Under the pieces are notes generated by a model. That model was given only the letters and a program-made list of their open reading frames with translations. It did no database searches and was not told the origin of the DNA. Below are positions 22,637-35,381 of a DNA stretch of 64,000 nt, piece by piece. Both the position numbers and the translations under genes were made by a program. The DNA lies in contig NC_092577.1 in NCBI RefSeq assembly GCF_037975245.1, forward strand, positions 20,396,898 through 20,460,897, written 5' to 3'. The stretch's first letter is position 1. Each line of letters begins with the position of its first letter. Origin of the DNA: Apostichopus japonicus. Taxonomy: Eukaryota; Echinodermata; Holothuroidea; Aspidochirotida; Stichopodidae.

Positions 22637-25345
22637 TCAAGTTGTTGTGGTGTTGGTGCTGGTGGAAGATGATGAAGCAGATGATGAAGCCGTTGTAGGC
22701 AATGATAAAGGCAATGTGGATGTTAAGTTTTGAATCACTGATCCTTGCAGTGAAAACACATATTCTTTTTCATTGATATTTTCCAATGTTTTTTCAATTG
22801 TTGCTCCCTTAAGTAGTGTTGAAGCTTGTTGTGATGGCAAGCTATATTGGGCCAGATCACCGTCTTCAGTTAAAACAGTGACCATGAGACAACCATCTTC
22901 TTCTTCTTCAATCCCCACTATAGTTCCTTGAATGGTTGATGGTGGGGGAACATGGATCTGTAAGAATTAGACAGTAAGAAAATATAGAAAATAAGTAAGA
23001 AAATATAAAAATAAGTAAGAAAATATAATATCAAGGATGTTTGTACAATCTTTGCTTTGAGCATTATTTAACTGCATGGTCAGTTTTGTGGTTGATTTGT
23101 CATGAATATATAATTCTGATCTTGCAAAGTTTAGTTTAACCCAAAATATTGTTTTGTGGGAATGGAACTATATTGTTTAATTCTGACTGATTGTGACATT
23201 TGTCATTTAATATTTGGTATTTCATATGGTTTGTATATATCCAGTTTGGTGGTATTTATGTTCGTTGTATTGCTATTTATGACAATTGATTTGGTATTTA
23301 TCAAAATAATGACAGATACTATTTCAGAGTTGAGTGTAGAATGTGTTATATTATCTGACTATAAAACCATCATAAGTTTGACATTGTGACTGCAAGGTAA
23401 ACCAAAGGAAGTTGATATTTGATTTTAGTGTACTATCCAGTTTTCCACAGGATTTAGTCTGCATAAATTTTACATTGTATTTATAGACTTAGGTTGGGTT
23501 TTGACAGGATGAAACAGTACAAATAATGTAGATTATTTATGGACTTACGGTAATGGTTGTGTCGTTTGCACTTGACAAAGCCAGTTTCCATAAAAATTTA
23601 TCATTCCTGGGTGATACATGTGTTATTGTTACTTTGTCACCAGTCTTCATGGGTGAACGGCTTGATTTGTTCCACAAGGCGACTGAATGAGTGGTATCAT
23701 CTTCCTTTAACAATATGTTGCGTACTTCTTGGGCACCCTTGCCCACAACATGAGCTGTTTCATCCTGTAAGACAAAATAAAGTAAATGTTAGTGTTTGGT
23801 TGTCAAAGGTGACCCTTCGATTCAACTGGCCATTAGTTCCACTTTTGATGGTAAATTTGTATGGTTTGTTAATATTGGGTTATAGAAACAAGTAGTGACA
23901 TTGAGCTATTGTGATACTTGTTGCTGTTGCTGTTCATGCATGTTTTAATTAATACTTAGTAACACAAACACTTTCATATATAAGTGTTAACATTTCAGTC
24001 AAGGTAAGGGCGATCGTGTGGAATGGCTGAGCACTGAATATTAGCTTTTCATTAAATGTAATACTTTGTTACTCTAATAAGGAGTTCCTACAGGACTTCC
24101 AAAGTTAATATCTCATTTTTCACCTGACTGTTTTTCTCCTGTGTTTAAGCTTATGGAATACTTCAATTATATTAGACCGTTCAGCTGGGGATTTGGGTGC
24201 ATGAGTAAGAGGTTTATACTGAGTATGCAGCTGGTCATTTATTTAATTATCATTTTTCAGCAAATACAATGTAGTTTTGTAAACATAAGCGCAACTTTAA
24301 GACCATTAACTCTGGTATAAATAATTGTGCGATAAATTACCATGAAAATCTCTAAGATTTAAGAAATTATGCTTCATTCCAAACATTTTTCAATTTGCAG
24401 TGGACTAATTTTGTTGGCTTTATTTGAACATATATACTTAAGAAGAAATCTATCATTTGTAGGTTAGTGAAGACAGTTTTTTGTATTCTTTAATCTCTGT
24501 TCTATTGTTATTAGTAGGTTAGTCAAGATAGTTTTTTCTATTCTTTAAACTCTGTTCTATTGTTATTAGTAGGTTAGTGAAGACAGTTTTTTGTATTCTT
24601 TATGGTTGAATATTTAAGTTTGAAAAGATTAGTCCAGAACAATATGAACATTGCCATAAAGGAGAAAAATCTACACTCAGTGGTGAAAGTGCAATAGCAT
24701 TTTGGTTCCTGATATATGAACTGTCATAGTTGTTCACATTTTCAATTTTATGAAGAATATGGAAACATTTGTGATATCATAGTTGCACATAGAATCCAGA
24801 AGCTTGCGTTTGTCTTTTTAAGTTAATTTTTTTTTTTTTTGTGGAAACAAATTATCTGTAGAAGTTCATTAAAAAATCAAGAACTAAAAATGCTATGTAA
24901 TGGGATTTGACCATTAAGTGGAATTTTTCCTCTATTTATTGGAAAGTTTCATTTTTTGTTTGGACTATTCTTTCAAGGTGATATGTTCTGTTTTCTTACC
25001 TGTACTACTTCGCCACATACTGTCACCAATGGAGCCGGTGTGCCAGATGTAGGTACTGCAATGTCTTTCAGTAAAACCAGTTCTGGAGGAGGTGGATTCA
25101 CTAGGCACCTAGCTTGGTGCAGAATGCCTTCATCAATATTTTGTAATGGTGTTGAGGCTACCACTTGTGTCATCTTATTAATTATCATACAGTATCTTCC
25201 TTTTTGGAAGTTTCGCACTAGAACTGTTTGGTTTTTCGGAAATTTCTTTTCGTAGCATTCCATTTTCTACTACAAGTACCCTCGCAGCTTTCGGGTATGG
25301 CCCGTAGGATTTAGGGGCCTTCAAAATGGATGATAAGGTGTTCAT
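22637..25345 (-). CDS. RPA-like OB-fold ssDNA-binding protein, Helentron-associated
   Basis: Three coding exons read on the minus strand: 25345-25000, 23764-23549 and 22957-22637 (stop TGA), all with GT/AG borders. Translation begins MNTLSSILKAPKSYGPYPKA directly after an acceptor. An upstream non-coding exon with donor AAAG/GTGAGT ends at 25740. The central part has OB-fold character as in replication protein A: GTPAPLVTVCGEVVQ, then a strand pattern ending HSVALWNKS and KTGDKVTITHVSP. The C-terminus is Ser/Thr low complexity. RPA-like genes are known companions of animal Helentrons, where they may bind single-stranded transposition intermediates. One apparent one-base insertion near 25255 breaks exon 1; removing it restores phase into exon 2. 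The gene therefore looks recently decayed, or the base is an assembly error. Confidence 0.6.
24461..24605. repeat. 55-bp tandem repeat, ~2.6 copies
   Basis: Units begin AGGTTAGTGAAGACAGTTTT at 24461, 24516 and 24571 with a few substitutions. They lie in the first coding intron of the RPA-like gene. Confidence 0.85.
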
Positions 25346-25534
25346 CTGTAAATAATAACATAATTTTGATAGTTAATATTGGAAGTCATCTCAGTAATAT
25401 CAATAATATCAATCATGAGTAAAACAATAAAATCAATAATAATAATTGACAATAATATCAATAATGAGAATTCAATGTACTTCTTTGTAATTTGTGATAT
25501 GAAAAGTACATAATGTATACCCACATTTGGTTTA

Positions 25535-25650
25535 ACTTTTCTTGTTTTATGGGCGTTTTGCGAGGAAATTCATGTTGCTTTATGGTCACTGTAATAGTTC
25601 TCGAGAACTCCAGTACCAATTATTTGAGTCATTCCGAATTGAGTTAGGAT
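25535..25650 (-). pseudogene. Helentron endonuclease C-terminal fragment (older copy)
   Basis: The minus strand reads IGTGVLENYYSDHKAT followed by a stop. This parallels IGSGVLESYYSDHKATW at the end of the Helentron endonuclease at 39720. Nucleotide similarity continues into the sequence after the stop. It lies in the intron between the non-coding exon and first coding exon of the RPA-like gene and is a second, degenerate copy. Confidence 0.65.
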
Positions 25651-25740
25651 ATGTAATATGCAATGGGATGACCTGACTTAATAGTTTTAACATAGACTTA
25701 AAATGCTCCATCAACCTCACAAAAAAGGTAGTTACTCACC

Positions 25741-26380
25741 TTTAGTTCAGAGGGCAACAATGGCAACAGCCTCATAACAGCTATATTTATAGCAAATATT
25801 TTGGATTATGTAAGATCTTTAATTTTAACACAAAAGTATATGGTATGTCTTGTAATCACAAGCTTTAGTTTTCGCATCAACATTTGTAGATTTTATCACA
25901 ACTCCTCAGTCCCATCTCTCCATATAACATCAGTGCACAATATTGCTTTGTGAAAACACACAGCAATGTTTGAAATTGTGGGTATAGTCTTTTATATTAC
26001 ATATGTTATTGTATTTTGGGTGTTTGGTATTATGTTTAGTAACTTACAAACAACTGAATATTCATTTCATACTGTATGATTGTATATATTCATACTGAGC
26101 ACTATTAGCAGCGGCTATGCTGGCTATGTACAGTAGTAGCTCTCCTTTATCTATAGGCAAACAAGTGATCATTACAGTGTTTAGTAGCTGATAAAACACA
26201 ATTGGTTGATAATTTTTTTTCACTGTACTGTACTGTACTGTACTGTGCTATACTTCCCGCCAGGCGGGTGTGCGCCAGTTCGTATATCGTTATCGTATAT
26301 AGTCATCGTATATTGTATTTTATCCAACCTATCTTTAGTTTGTTTTGTTACTCCTCTGTGGCCCAACCACCTTCGGTATC
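25741..26380 (+). other. Probable 5' region of the Tx1-like LINE and flank
   Basis: Contains a five-copy ACTGT microsatellite (26222-26246) and a C+T-rich stretch directly upstream of the ORF1 ATG at 26381. The exact 5' end of the LINE could not be set because no duplication of the sequence after its 3' end (from 39649) was found here. Confidence 0.35.
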
Positions 26381-27263
26381 ATGGCATCGCGCCGTGATTC
26401 CAAAATTGTTAAGTTAACCTTCACCGGTGAACAAGCGGTTCCACCGGTGCAAGTTTTTAGTATTTTAGAGAGTATGGGTGTTGTTGTGCCTGGAGAGGTT
26501 GATGCGTTGCAAGCTCTCCAGGGTCGTAATACTTATGATGTACGTTTTACAAGTGACGTGACCCGGCAGAAGGGTGTCACGTTGCTGAGTGGGGTTGAAG
26601 GTTTGACAGTTACTCCATACGAGCGTATGGGTAACTGTCATCCACGTAGGACTAGAGGTGCGTCAGGAACTTGTCGCAACTGTTTTAGGTCGGTTTGGGG
26701 CTGTCAAGGCCATCAAAATGTGCTCCTACGCACAGGCCCCTGGGGTGTTGAACGGGCATAAAGCTCACGTGCGTTACCCCGGTCAGCCCCGTACCTGCTT
26801 CAGGTGTGTGGAGACCGGGCACGAAGCCAAGGGCTGCCCAAACAAAAAGTGTGCCCAAGCGAAGTTGTGTGCTCACTCTGTGGGAAGGAGGGGCATGTTT
26901 TTCGCGCTTGTCCCTCTTATGTCTTCATGACAAAGAGTGGGGGTCAATCAAAGGCGCCAAGTTCTGGCGCACCTACTGCCTCGGAGGAAGCTCCACGCAA
27001 AGAGGGGGAACCGGGTGCACCTAGTTCACCCTCCCCCGTAGTTGCAGACCCCAACCCCGTGCCCGCACCGGGAAAGTCTCCACCAGCTTCCCCTATCAGC
27101 TCGTCCAGTTCCGTCCCCAGTCCGCCGCCGGTATCGCCAGATCCGGAGACTCTGTCCGACGGCGACTCCGGGGACTCGGTGGTCATCGGGTCTCCGGAGG
27201 CTCTGTCTGACAGCGACTCCGGGGGCTCGGTGATCGTCGAGCCAAAACGTGCCACTGGGACGA
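26381..27263 (+). pseudogene. Tx1-like LINE ORF1, 5' part (split by insertion)
   Basis: Starts at ATG 26381 (MASRRDSKIVKLTFTG). It follows the Tx1/L1-superfamily ORF1 layout: an N-terminal domain, an RRM-like middle (VLGRFGAVKAIKM), two CCHC zinc knuckles (CFRCVETGHEAKGCP and CSLCGKEGHVFRACP) and a Pro/Ser-rich acidic tail. ORF1 proteins of this clade bind the LINE RNA. The N-terminal part and tail are in one frame, while the RRM-like part and first knuckle are in another, so two compensating frameshifts lie near 26630 and 26870. The reading frame is cut at 27263 by the 8.7-kb element and resumes at 35973. Removing the insertion and one GA gives exactly 333 codons including the stop. Confidence 0.8.
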
Positions 27264-27639
27264 CCCAGCTAACAAAATTACGTTTTTATAACGTTATATT
27301 TACGTACCGTTTACGTTGTATTAACGTCAGAAAGTTACGTTGTAGTTACGAAATTTTGTAGACTCCAGGGGACGTTATATTTACCTAATATTTAGACCCA
27401 AAAATAACGTTGTATTTATGTTTTTATTACGTTATTTTGTAACGTTTAGATGATACGTTATAATAACGTTGCATTAACGTTTTTGTATAACCTTTTTGCG
27501 ATGTTGTTGCAACGTTCATACAACGAGATTTCGCAACGTTAGTCATTAACGTTTTAGTAACGTTGTGATATAACGTAATGGTTACGTAACTAAGTAACCA
27601 ATAAGTAACCTTCACGTACACACTGAGTAGGCCTATGCC

Positions 27640-29030
27640 TTAACACATCTTGACTACCAATAAGGACTCAAGACATTTCGATTTTTATTGTTACGTAATA
27701 TTGTTTTATATCCTCTCTTTGGAAAATTATCAATGACAGAATAATAAACAAAATAGTTAACATATAATAATACTTCTTTCGATCGACTTAAGCTTCAGGC
27801 TCTTTTAAGAAGCAACAACGGTACCCAAAATTTTATTACTTGGGTTTACTCTCACGTGTCATTTCAATTTATCATAAATCAAGATCTTTATGAATATTAC
27901 TATAGTCATGACAGTTGCCACCAGAGTTTATAGTCCATTGAATTGCGATAGTTCAAAATTAATTAGTAAAGTAACATTTCATGCTTTAAATATATTCAAT
28001 AATACCAGTCTCATGTTTTACTACTTAAATAAATTGGCCTTAAAATCTTTCGTCAAAATATTAGAACGGTAAGCTAGGCCTAGGCTGTAGTTGCTGACAC
28101 AGTAAAAATTGCCTCAGTTAAAATGTCGCAATTTGTTAAAATTTCAATTTAACCAGAGTATAGACCCTCCCAATGGTTACTTGCAGGAGAAGCTAGAGCA
28201 TGAAGTCTGTCCACCGAAAAAAAATCCAATTTCTACCAGTAAAAGTGTTGTCACATTGTTTTCACTACATCTATAGAGATGTACGGAAGCTTAAAAGTTC
28301 CATCAACATTTTTGCCCCATAATTTGACATGTTAATTTAGTTCATTGTTTTCAAAACAAGATAATGTCTTATCAAAACTCAGAAAAATGTAGGATTACTC
28401 AGTTGCTTTAACTCCACAGTTTACAAATTTGTTCAATTGCTCAGTTGAAATGAATTTAAAATTTTTAGTACATAAATTCCATAATGTCCAACCAAAATGC
28501 ACTCAATGCAATGACCTCCATACCGGGTCAATAATGGCTGTTATTTTGAAAGGTCATATTATTATGAATGTATTGAGATAGTCAGCTCAAAAAAGATAAA
28601 CTGTAGTATTTCTATCCTACATATTAGTGATGTACAGGGTTACTTTGCAATCGGTAATACAGCTGAGATGAAACTTTCAGGTTGTGGTACATAAAACTGT
28701 GTACCTTTCACATGCTTTACTTTGCTAAACCTTTATGAAATTAATTGGAAAGACTCCTTGTGGGTTCTGTAATACAAACTGCTAGAAATATCAACATATT
28801 AATACATTAGGTCAAAAAAGTGTCTGTCTGTTTGCTATTAATTAAACAAAGTAGGCCTATGTGTTTGCTACTAAGGGAGCTTCAGTAGGAGTTACGAAAT
28901 TCATGAGAAGAGATACACTGGGAACAGATCTCTCTCTACCCTTACCTTTTCCCATGCCATAAATGAACTTTTGGATGAAATTCCACAAGTTTAGACATTC
29001 CGAAGTAGAAGTAGAATAATAAAAACTACT
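27640..29030. other. Interior of the 8.7-kb element, nothing recognised
   Basis: A+T-rich, with only chance open frames. No transposase motif, RNA or repeat could be supported. Confidence 0.4.
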
Positions 29031-29840
29031 GTAATAATACTTATTTATATAGCGCATTATGTCGACGGTCTCAATGAGCTTTACAGGAACAAAATGAATA
29101 CCAAAAAAACAACATACTAAAAGAATACTAAAAGATACACGAAATGATCGGCAATATAAATATTACAGTGTCCAATGTGGGAAGCACGTGAATAAATAAC
29201 TTTATAAGACGCTTTAAAATTGTCTATGGTAGGAGAATCCCTAATTTGGGTTGGGAGTGTTCCAGAGTTTGGGGGCCTCAAATTTGAAAGAATGCTAAGT
29301 TGCTAACCATACGTCTTAGTTTTAATTGCTAACGGGGAAGTTGCAGGGTTGACATTACGAAATCAGGATGAAAAGCATGCATCAATTCAGTTTTGTTGTC
29401 GCTGAGAATTTGTGTTTTGCTTACACACCAAGTTTTAATTTCGTTTATAAATGATCCAAGTTTTCCAATAGTCTGATCCTTTTCATCAATGTACATTGAC
29501 ACATAAACTTGTGTATCATCTGCATAATTCATTCCTTGGAGACCGTGGGAGTGATAACGTCTTCAATTGGGAGGTATTAAATGTGAAAACAGACAGTCCG
29601 AGCACTGATCCTTGTGGAACTCCATATTCAAGATAGCGAGGTGAAGAGTGTTTACTGTTAATGCTAACATTCAGCGAGCGGTTTGTGAAATAGGACTTTA
29701 TCCAATTGAAGTATTGCCTTTACAACCGTACTCTTTGTCCAGACTATCAAACAGAATTTGGTAGTCAAAAATAGAAAATAGTATAAAGCCGAGTTCAAAC
29801 GTTTCCAACATGCTACAACATTTCACTGTTTCGCGGTCAA
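29030..29840 (-). pseudogene. L2/CR1-like LINE 3' fragment
   Basis: The minus strand carries the reverse-transcriptase signature MNYADDTQVYVSM (29532 downward) in a 67-codon open piece, followed by INEIKTWCVSKTQILSDNKTE, as in L2/CR1/Rex-type LINEs. Upstream, broken frames contain FILFSIFDYQILFDSLDKEYG and DQCSDCLFSHLIPPN, resembling the RT blocks before YADD. Downstream is a degenerate 'IRDSPTIDNFKASYK'-like segment, then a 3' tail including GCGCTATATAAATA (about 29045-29058), the common 3' motif of these LINEs. It is 5'-truncated, full of stops and inactive, and is inserted within the 8.7-kb element. Confidence 0.7.
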
Positions 29841-30937
29841 TGAAGACAAAGCCGGTTATGGGTCCTCCTGCTTTTCAAAATGAAGGGCTGGGTTTTCGGT
29901 AAACTTTCCAAATGAAGCAATGTTGTTCCCAATCTGGAAAGTAATATGACAAAATATTTAATATCTCTAACTGGAACCAGAGTCAATGGTTGATAATAAA
30001 AATACAGGTTTTACAAGGAACTCATCTCTTGAGTGTAATGCTAAAATAGAAAACTATGTCAATTACTTATTTTAGTTGAAAGCACACTATGGATGATGAA
30101 CAAGGAAAATTAAGTAAATGGATACAGAATGTACACTACACAATTGAAGGGATAGTTCTATAAGATAGTAAATGTCTGTGTAGTTTGCCTGTTGGTGTTT
30201 CCTCTGGTAAAGCATATTCAGGTAACAGTATTTGCAAGACCAGGTAGTTACGTATTAAACTTTATACATTGACATTAATTTTATCAACACTTGCATTAAG
30301 ACTGGTATCATTTTGAAGAATTCATTCTTGAAATTCATGGAAACTTGTAGTAAGGAAGATATTTTGTAGCTCTAAGCTGTCGAATCATTTCATGCATGAT
30401 GTAATTAGGACCAACTTGGGTGACAAGTTGGAACTTCTGTGTCACAACAGGTGTTAGTCACATAGTTGAGTGTTCCAGTTGATACCAACTTTGAATTTGG
30501 TGTGGTCAGTAGTAGTGGTATTGCCAGTACATATCATCATACCTATCACCATGAAGTTCAGTCAATTGCAAATTTCATACTTGCTTTGGCAATGTAAAAA
30601 GTATTTATTACCTCCATCTAGTCAAGGCAGTAGATATTAAGTATGACAATTGTGTACTGTACAATTCCAAGATATGCAATCTTGAATGTCAGAAATAAAT
30701 TGTGTTGTTCCCATTGGATAAAGTTTACATTAGAGTTTCCAGCTTTAAATGGCATATTATGTATTTTATCGCAATAACACTAAGCCAGCAGAAAACCAGA
30801 AAGCCAGTTGGCTTATTGTGATTCCTTGCCATTTGAGATTATAATCCTAAGCTTTCTTCATTGTTGATTAATTTGATCAGCAAGGTTCTTTCACTGACTG
30901 TGGACCTACCTACTAAACTATGTTAACTTACCATGTT
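29841..30937. other. Interior of the 8.7-kb element, nothing recognised
   Basis: A+T-rich non-coding sequence between the LINE fragment and the tandem monomers; no supported feature. Confidence 0.35.
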
Positions 30938-31910
30938 TATAAGCTATTTTTAGCAAAAATCAACTCAAGCCCTGCCCCCTAATGAATGTGCATAATATCA
31001 CACTGAACATACATTATCATGTACCCGCTATCTACAACCACCTACACACAAAGTATGATTCAATTCTGAAAATGTTTACATTTGACCCAGTGACCTCATT
31101 AATATTCATAAGATGAGCACCAAAATCAATAGGGCTTTTCTACTCACTATGGCGCATATATGCTTCACGTATGATTTAAATCCAACTTGTCGTTGTTCAG
31201 TTTCTGTGTTTACAATCTATTTTAGTGAAAATCAACTTAAGCCCCCGCCCCCTCTTGAATATGCATAATATCAACTTGAACATATGTTACCATGTGCCCA
31301 CTAGCTACAACACATTCATACCAATTATTCATGAATTCTGAATTTCGGTTGCGGAGTTATTAGCATTTGGAGATTTTTACTTTGACCTTGTGACCTCATT
31401 ATTATTCATAAGATGAACACTAAAATCAATAGGGTTCATCTACTCACTATGGCGCATCTATGTACCAAGTATGACTTAAAACCAACTTGTCCCTGTTCAG
31501 TTACCCTGTTTACAAGCTATTTTAGTTAAAATCAAATTAAACCCCGCCCCCTAATAAATATGCAGAATATCAACTTTTACATATATCAAAATGTACCCGC
31601 TATCTACCAACATATTTATACCAATTATTGAATGAATTCTAAGTTTTGGTTGCAGAGTTATTAGCATTTGGAGATTTTAATGTATGACCCTGTGACCTCA
31701 TTATTCATGAAATGAGCACAAATCAATAGGGTTCTATTACTCAGTATGGCGCATCTATGTACCAAGTATGGCTTCAATCCAACTTCTTGCCCTGGTTGAG
31801 TTATCGTGTTTACGAGCAAAGGGCATCACATACGCACACACACACACACACGCAATCACCATCGCATACTACGCATAGATTCCTTGAACCTTCAGCAAGG
31901 AACTAAAATG
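30938..31910. repeat. Tandem ~270-300-bp monomers ending in CA repeat and hairpin
   Basis: Three diverged monomers are marked by GTTTACAAGCTATTTTTAG at 30938, about 31207 and about 31509, each followed by a 'CCCGCCCCCT-AATGAATATGCA' segment and a 'TGACCTCATTATTATTCATA' segment. The array ends in a (CA)n run at about 31835-31852 and an imperfect hairpin (ATTCCTTGAACCTTCAGCAAGGAA), a layout also seen at 58.87-59.26 kb. Confidence 0.75.
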
Positions 31911-33595
31911 AAGCCTAACATTGCACTATGCATAACCCTACAGAGTAAATGTTCTGAATAAAACATGTACATGTTTCTTCAGCTGCATGTGTCGTTGGCC
32001 CTTCGTTCCATTTTCCTTCACCATCTCATTTATCAAGCCATTGGCAGATTAACATCAGTTCCTTGGCTGTAAGATATAATAACAACTGTGACACTTTTGT
32101 GATATCGTAAATTCAAAATTGTCTCTCCTAGCAAAAGTTACACAGAAATTTGGTTTTACTAGAAACTACAAGGTATAATGATTCCTTGCCTTCAAAATAA
32201 CTAAAGTAATAGGAGTTATTGTAATAAACATGCTGGCAGTGCAAATTGCTTCCAGCTTCTTTTTCTAAAGCCTGTCCATATGATAGAAAAATGAATAACG
32301 GTATGCCAACTTTCATACAAGATCACACCGAGTTCAATATACAGCATCAGTTTCACGAAATTGCTACACAAGATGTAGATGTAGACCTCAGCCTATGAAC
32401 AGACAAGCCTCACTAAATGTACAATGTATAGTTAACATCATTGTTAAATAGGTACACACCGTTAAAGATTTTAAATATGTACTGTGATGCACATCCAGGC
32501 CGTATAATTCTTTCATAAACTTGTGCCTAACTGTCGACAGAAATTGCAAAACTTTACCTGCAAACAAACTTCATGACTCACTTTTTGCTTTACTGTTGAC
32601 CTGTACATAAAATTCCAGTGATTTAAATGCTTAAATTCTGTTTTTTCCGTGTCCTGTCATTGATAGGAGCATTCAAGTCTTGTAGCTGTACAATCTAAGG
32701 TGGCCAAATTGTAAAACATGCTCACGGCCAAACTTTCTTGAAAATCAGCTAAATGAGTGTTTTCACGACCAAATTCAAGCCAATAATGCTAGAATGGTCA
32801 GATACTTTTTACGGTCAGAAAGATTAAAAAAATTAAGTACATGATGAATTGGTTGTATATCTTTAGTTAGTGTGATGCATAACAACACAGTAAATCACTG
32901 AGGAATACCTGACGTCTTACTTTCACATGACTGAAAACATTCTCGTTTAGAGACTAACATTCAGTAATAAAAATTGTTCTACATTTAATCAAAGGAAACT
33001 GAAAATAGGCTGGAATACTTATTCTACGGCAAAATACACTAAAATTCCTCCCTTCGACAGGTCTAATTTATTTTTTCCTGCCAAGACCAGTAAAATAGTG
33101 ACAAAGTTGGAAATTTGGACATTAGTTTGGCTAATTATTTTTACTGTGCTTGTTACTATGTTAGTGTGATCTGCCTTAAGCAGCTGTACTTTAATAATGT
33201 ATAGGGATACCTTGCTGTAGCTACTTCTTGATTTTCCAATGGGACGACTGCTTTGATTACCTCCTTCAGGGTTTATTTTCAGGAGAGTGAAGCTTTGTCT
33301 ATTTACTTAATTTTTCTGCTAGAAAAGAAAAAATTAAACACATGTTGGGTAATTTTATGAAGTTTAAAGTGAAGGCTGCACAGTTTCAAACAGTTGTATT
33401 TTTCGGATATAAATATAAGAAAGAAACCAATTCCCTGTGTACCTACATGTAGGGCAGTGTTGACAGACCACCAGTAAAATTTGATGACTGCAGTTCCGTT
33501 CCACTAATCCTGCTCTAGACTACACTAACTACTTTGTAACTAGGGGCCACACAAAAGTGGGGAATTAAACAAACAACAGTAGCATAAGTCAATAT
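31911..33595. other. Interior of the 8.7-kb element, nothing recognised
   Basis: No open frame over 65 codons and no repeat I could support. Confidence 0.35.
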
Positions 33596-34197
33596 CAGGG
33601 ATGAAAGTGCAGCCAAAAAAAAACCGGGAAAACTATTTGGAGACCCCAGGTGAATGCCATCCTAACACATCCTACCCCTAGTTCTTACTACTTACACACT
33701 ATCGTTATGTTAGGCTAGCTCAAAGTTACGAATACGTCGCAGCGAAATACGGAATAAAAAACAGTCTCACATTCGAATGCGATCACAAATATCAACTTTC
33801 ATATGCGTATCCCGTAGATTTCCGCCGCTCACAAATATCACAAGCGTTAATTCCAAAACTTATGTCGAGCACCAGCAGTTACAAAGATATTAATTAGCAG
33901 TCCAATCAACATGAATTAGGCAAGGTTTTTCAACAACAGAAATGAGCTAAAGCGATTTGAAGTTCGCACGTACGCAACGATATTCACATGGCACAATGTT
34001 GTACAGTGCAATGCGATGATGCGAAACTGGAAATGGTATTTTGAGTGATCGATGAGTGAAAATTGAAGTTAGCTTGCTGCAACGGGCCAGGCATTTTTGC
34101 CGCGTTGTGTCTTTGATATTCGAACAATTTTGTGGAACTTTATTGGAATTAAAAAAAAAACGGATTTCCGTAAAAATACGGAAGACTTACATCCCTG
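33596..34197. mobile_element. 602-bp MITE-like element with CAGGGATGWAAGT ends
   Basis: The left end CAGGGATGAAAGT (33596) and the inverse complement at the right end, ACTTACATCCCTG (to 34197), form 13-bp inverted termini with one mismatch. No coding frame. The last ~60 bases are partly repeated directly downstream (34198-34250), including the palindromic CCGTAAAAATACGG. Confidence 0.55.
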
Positions 34198-34937
34198 TTT
34201 ATTGGAATTAAAAAAAAAACCGGATTCCCGTAAAAATACGGAAGACTTGTATAGAGCTGCAGTGGACTAGGCTAGCTTAATCACGAAGTCAAATGCTGGT
34301 ATTCGGTGTAGCTTCATTGGCATTCATAGTCATACATACATTACTAAATATTAGTACTAGTAGCACTACTGTATGCTTACATACATAACATTAGCATAAC
34401 GTTAGGCGCACAATCATTGAGTAGGCTAGTCCTAAGTAACGCTACGCTGAACACTATATAGAGGCGTGAAATTACCTAAAATATGTCGTTTACTACACAA
34501 ATATCTAAGACCTTGCTGATGTGTGTGTATTTATCAATGAAACTTACCTTGAACATTTGGATTAAAGTTTTTCAACACCCATTATATCATTTTTTTCTTG
34601 CACGTAAGCGTCTACAACAGTACTGTAGTGAACCTGTTGTCGTCGGCTCAGCACGGCGTCTTTGAAGAATTCACGTGATAGTTATTGACCAATCAGCAGT
34701 CAAAGCAGGCTTGATCAGAATAAGGTGTGAAATATTTTTAGTAGTTTCCGAAACTGGCGCTTTTATGCATGTTTATGTACTGCCCATGCTCAGCGTAATA
34801 ACCACGCCTACACCGTCAGCTATGAACCAATAATGTGCGTGCTTACTGCAGGCAGTTGCCTTTGAGTGCAGCGATTGGGCCTTGCACAAAAGCAGGCCAT
34901 GTAGTGTTGACGAATTGGTATATGCACGGAGCTAAAA
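34198..34937. other. Partial terminal duplication, then plain sequence
   Basis: The first ~52 bases repeat the end of the preceding MITE with a one-base insertion. The rest shows no supported feature. Confidence 0.5.
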
Positions 34938-34963
34938 ACCATATGTAACAAACAGTTTGTGAT

Positions 34964-35151
34964 CGCTTCTCGGCCTTTTGGCTAAGATCATGTGTAGTAT
35001 CTGTTCCCTTCGGGAATGGTGATACACACCTGACGATGATCACACAGTCACAGTCCCGATGCAAGGGGACTGGGGCTGAGAGCGGATCAGTCGTTTGGTA
35101 GTTTGGTTTTCGTGCCCAGGTTCTTTCCTGGGTGACTTTTTCTTAAAAAGT
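34964..35151 (+). mobile_element. U2-snRNA-headed SINE with 26-bp target-site duplication
   Basis: The element begins at about 34962 with the U2 snRNA 5' end (ATCGCTTCTCGGCCTTTTGG through GTAGTATCTGTTC). It then passes into a body shared with the copy at 9569 (TGGTGATACACACCTGACGA, CAGTCACAGTCCCGATGCAA, GGGGACTGGGG) and a further ~75 bp ending CCTGGGTGACTTTTTCTTAA. A perfect 26-bp direct repeat flanks it (34938-34963 and 35152-35177). There is one head, against three in the other copy. The U2 part stops after about 45 nt, before the Sm site, so it cannot be a working snRNA. The U2 head with an unrelated conserved body defines a SINE family, presumably moved by a resident LINE. Confidence 0.85.
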
Positions 35152-35381
35152 ACCATATGTAACAAACAGTTTGTGATTTAGGCATATGCACGGAACTGCA
35201 TGTATAAAACCGTAAGTGCTGTATAACACGATAAGCTAAAAGTAAGCGTTTACTTTACAACCACGGAAACATTTTTAATTTGGCTTCTGTAAACAGGAAA
35301 CATCAAAAAAACTTATCTTGTTTTGTTATCTTCTTGACGAAGTTAGAACGTAATAGTTACGTATATCACCAACGTCGTATT

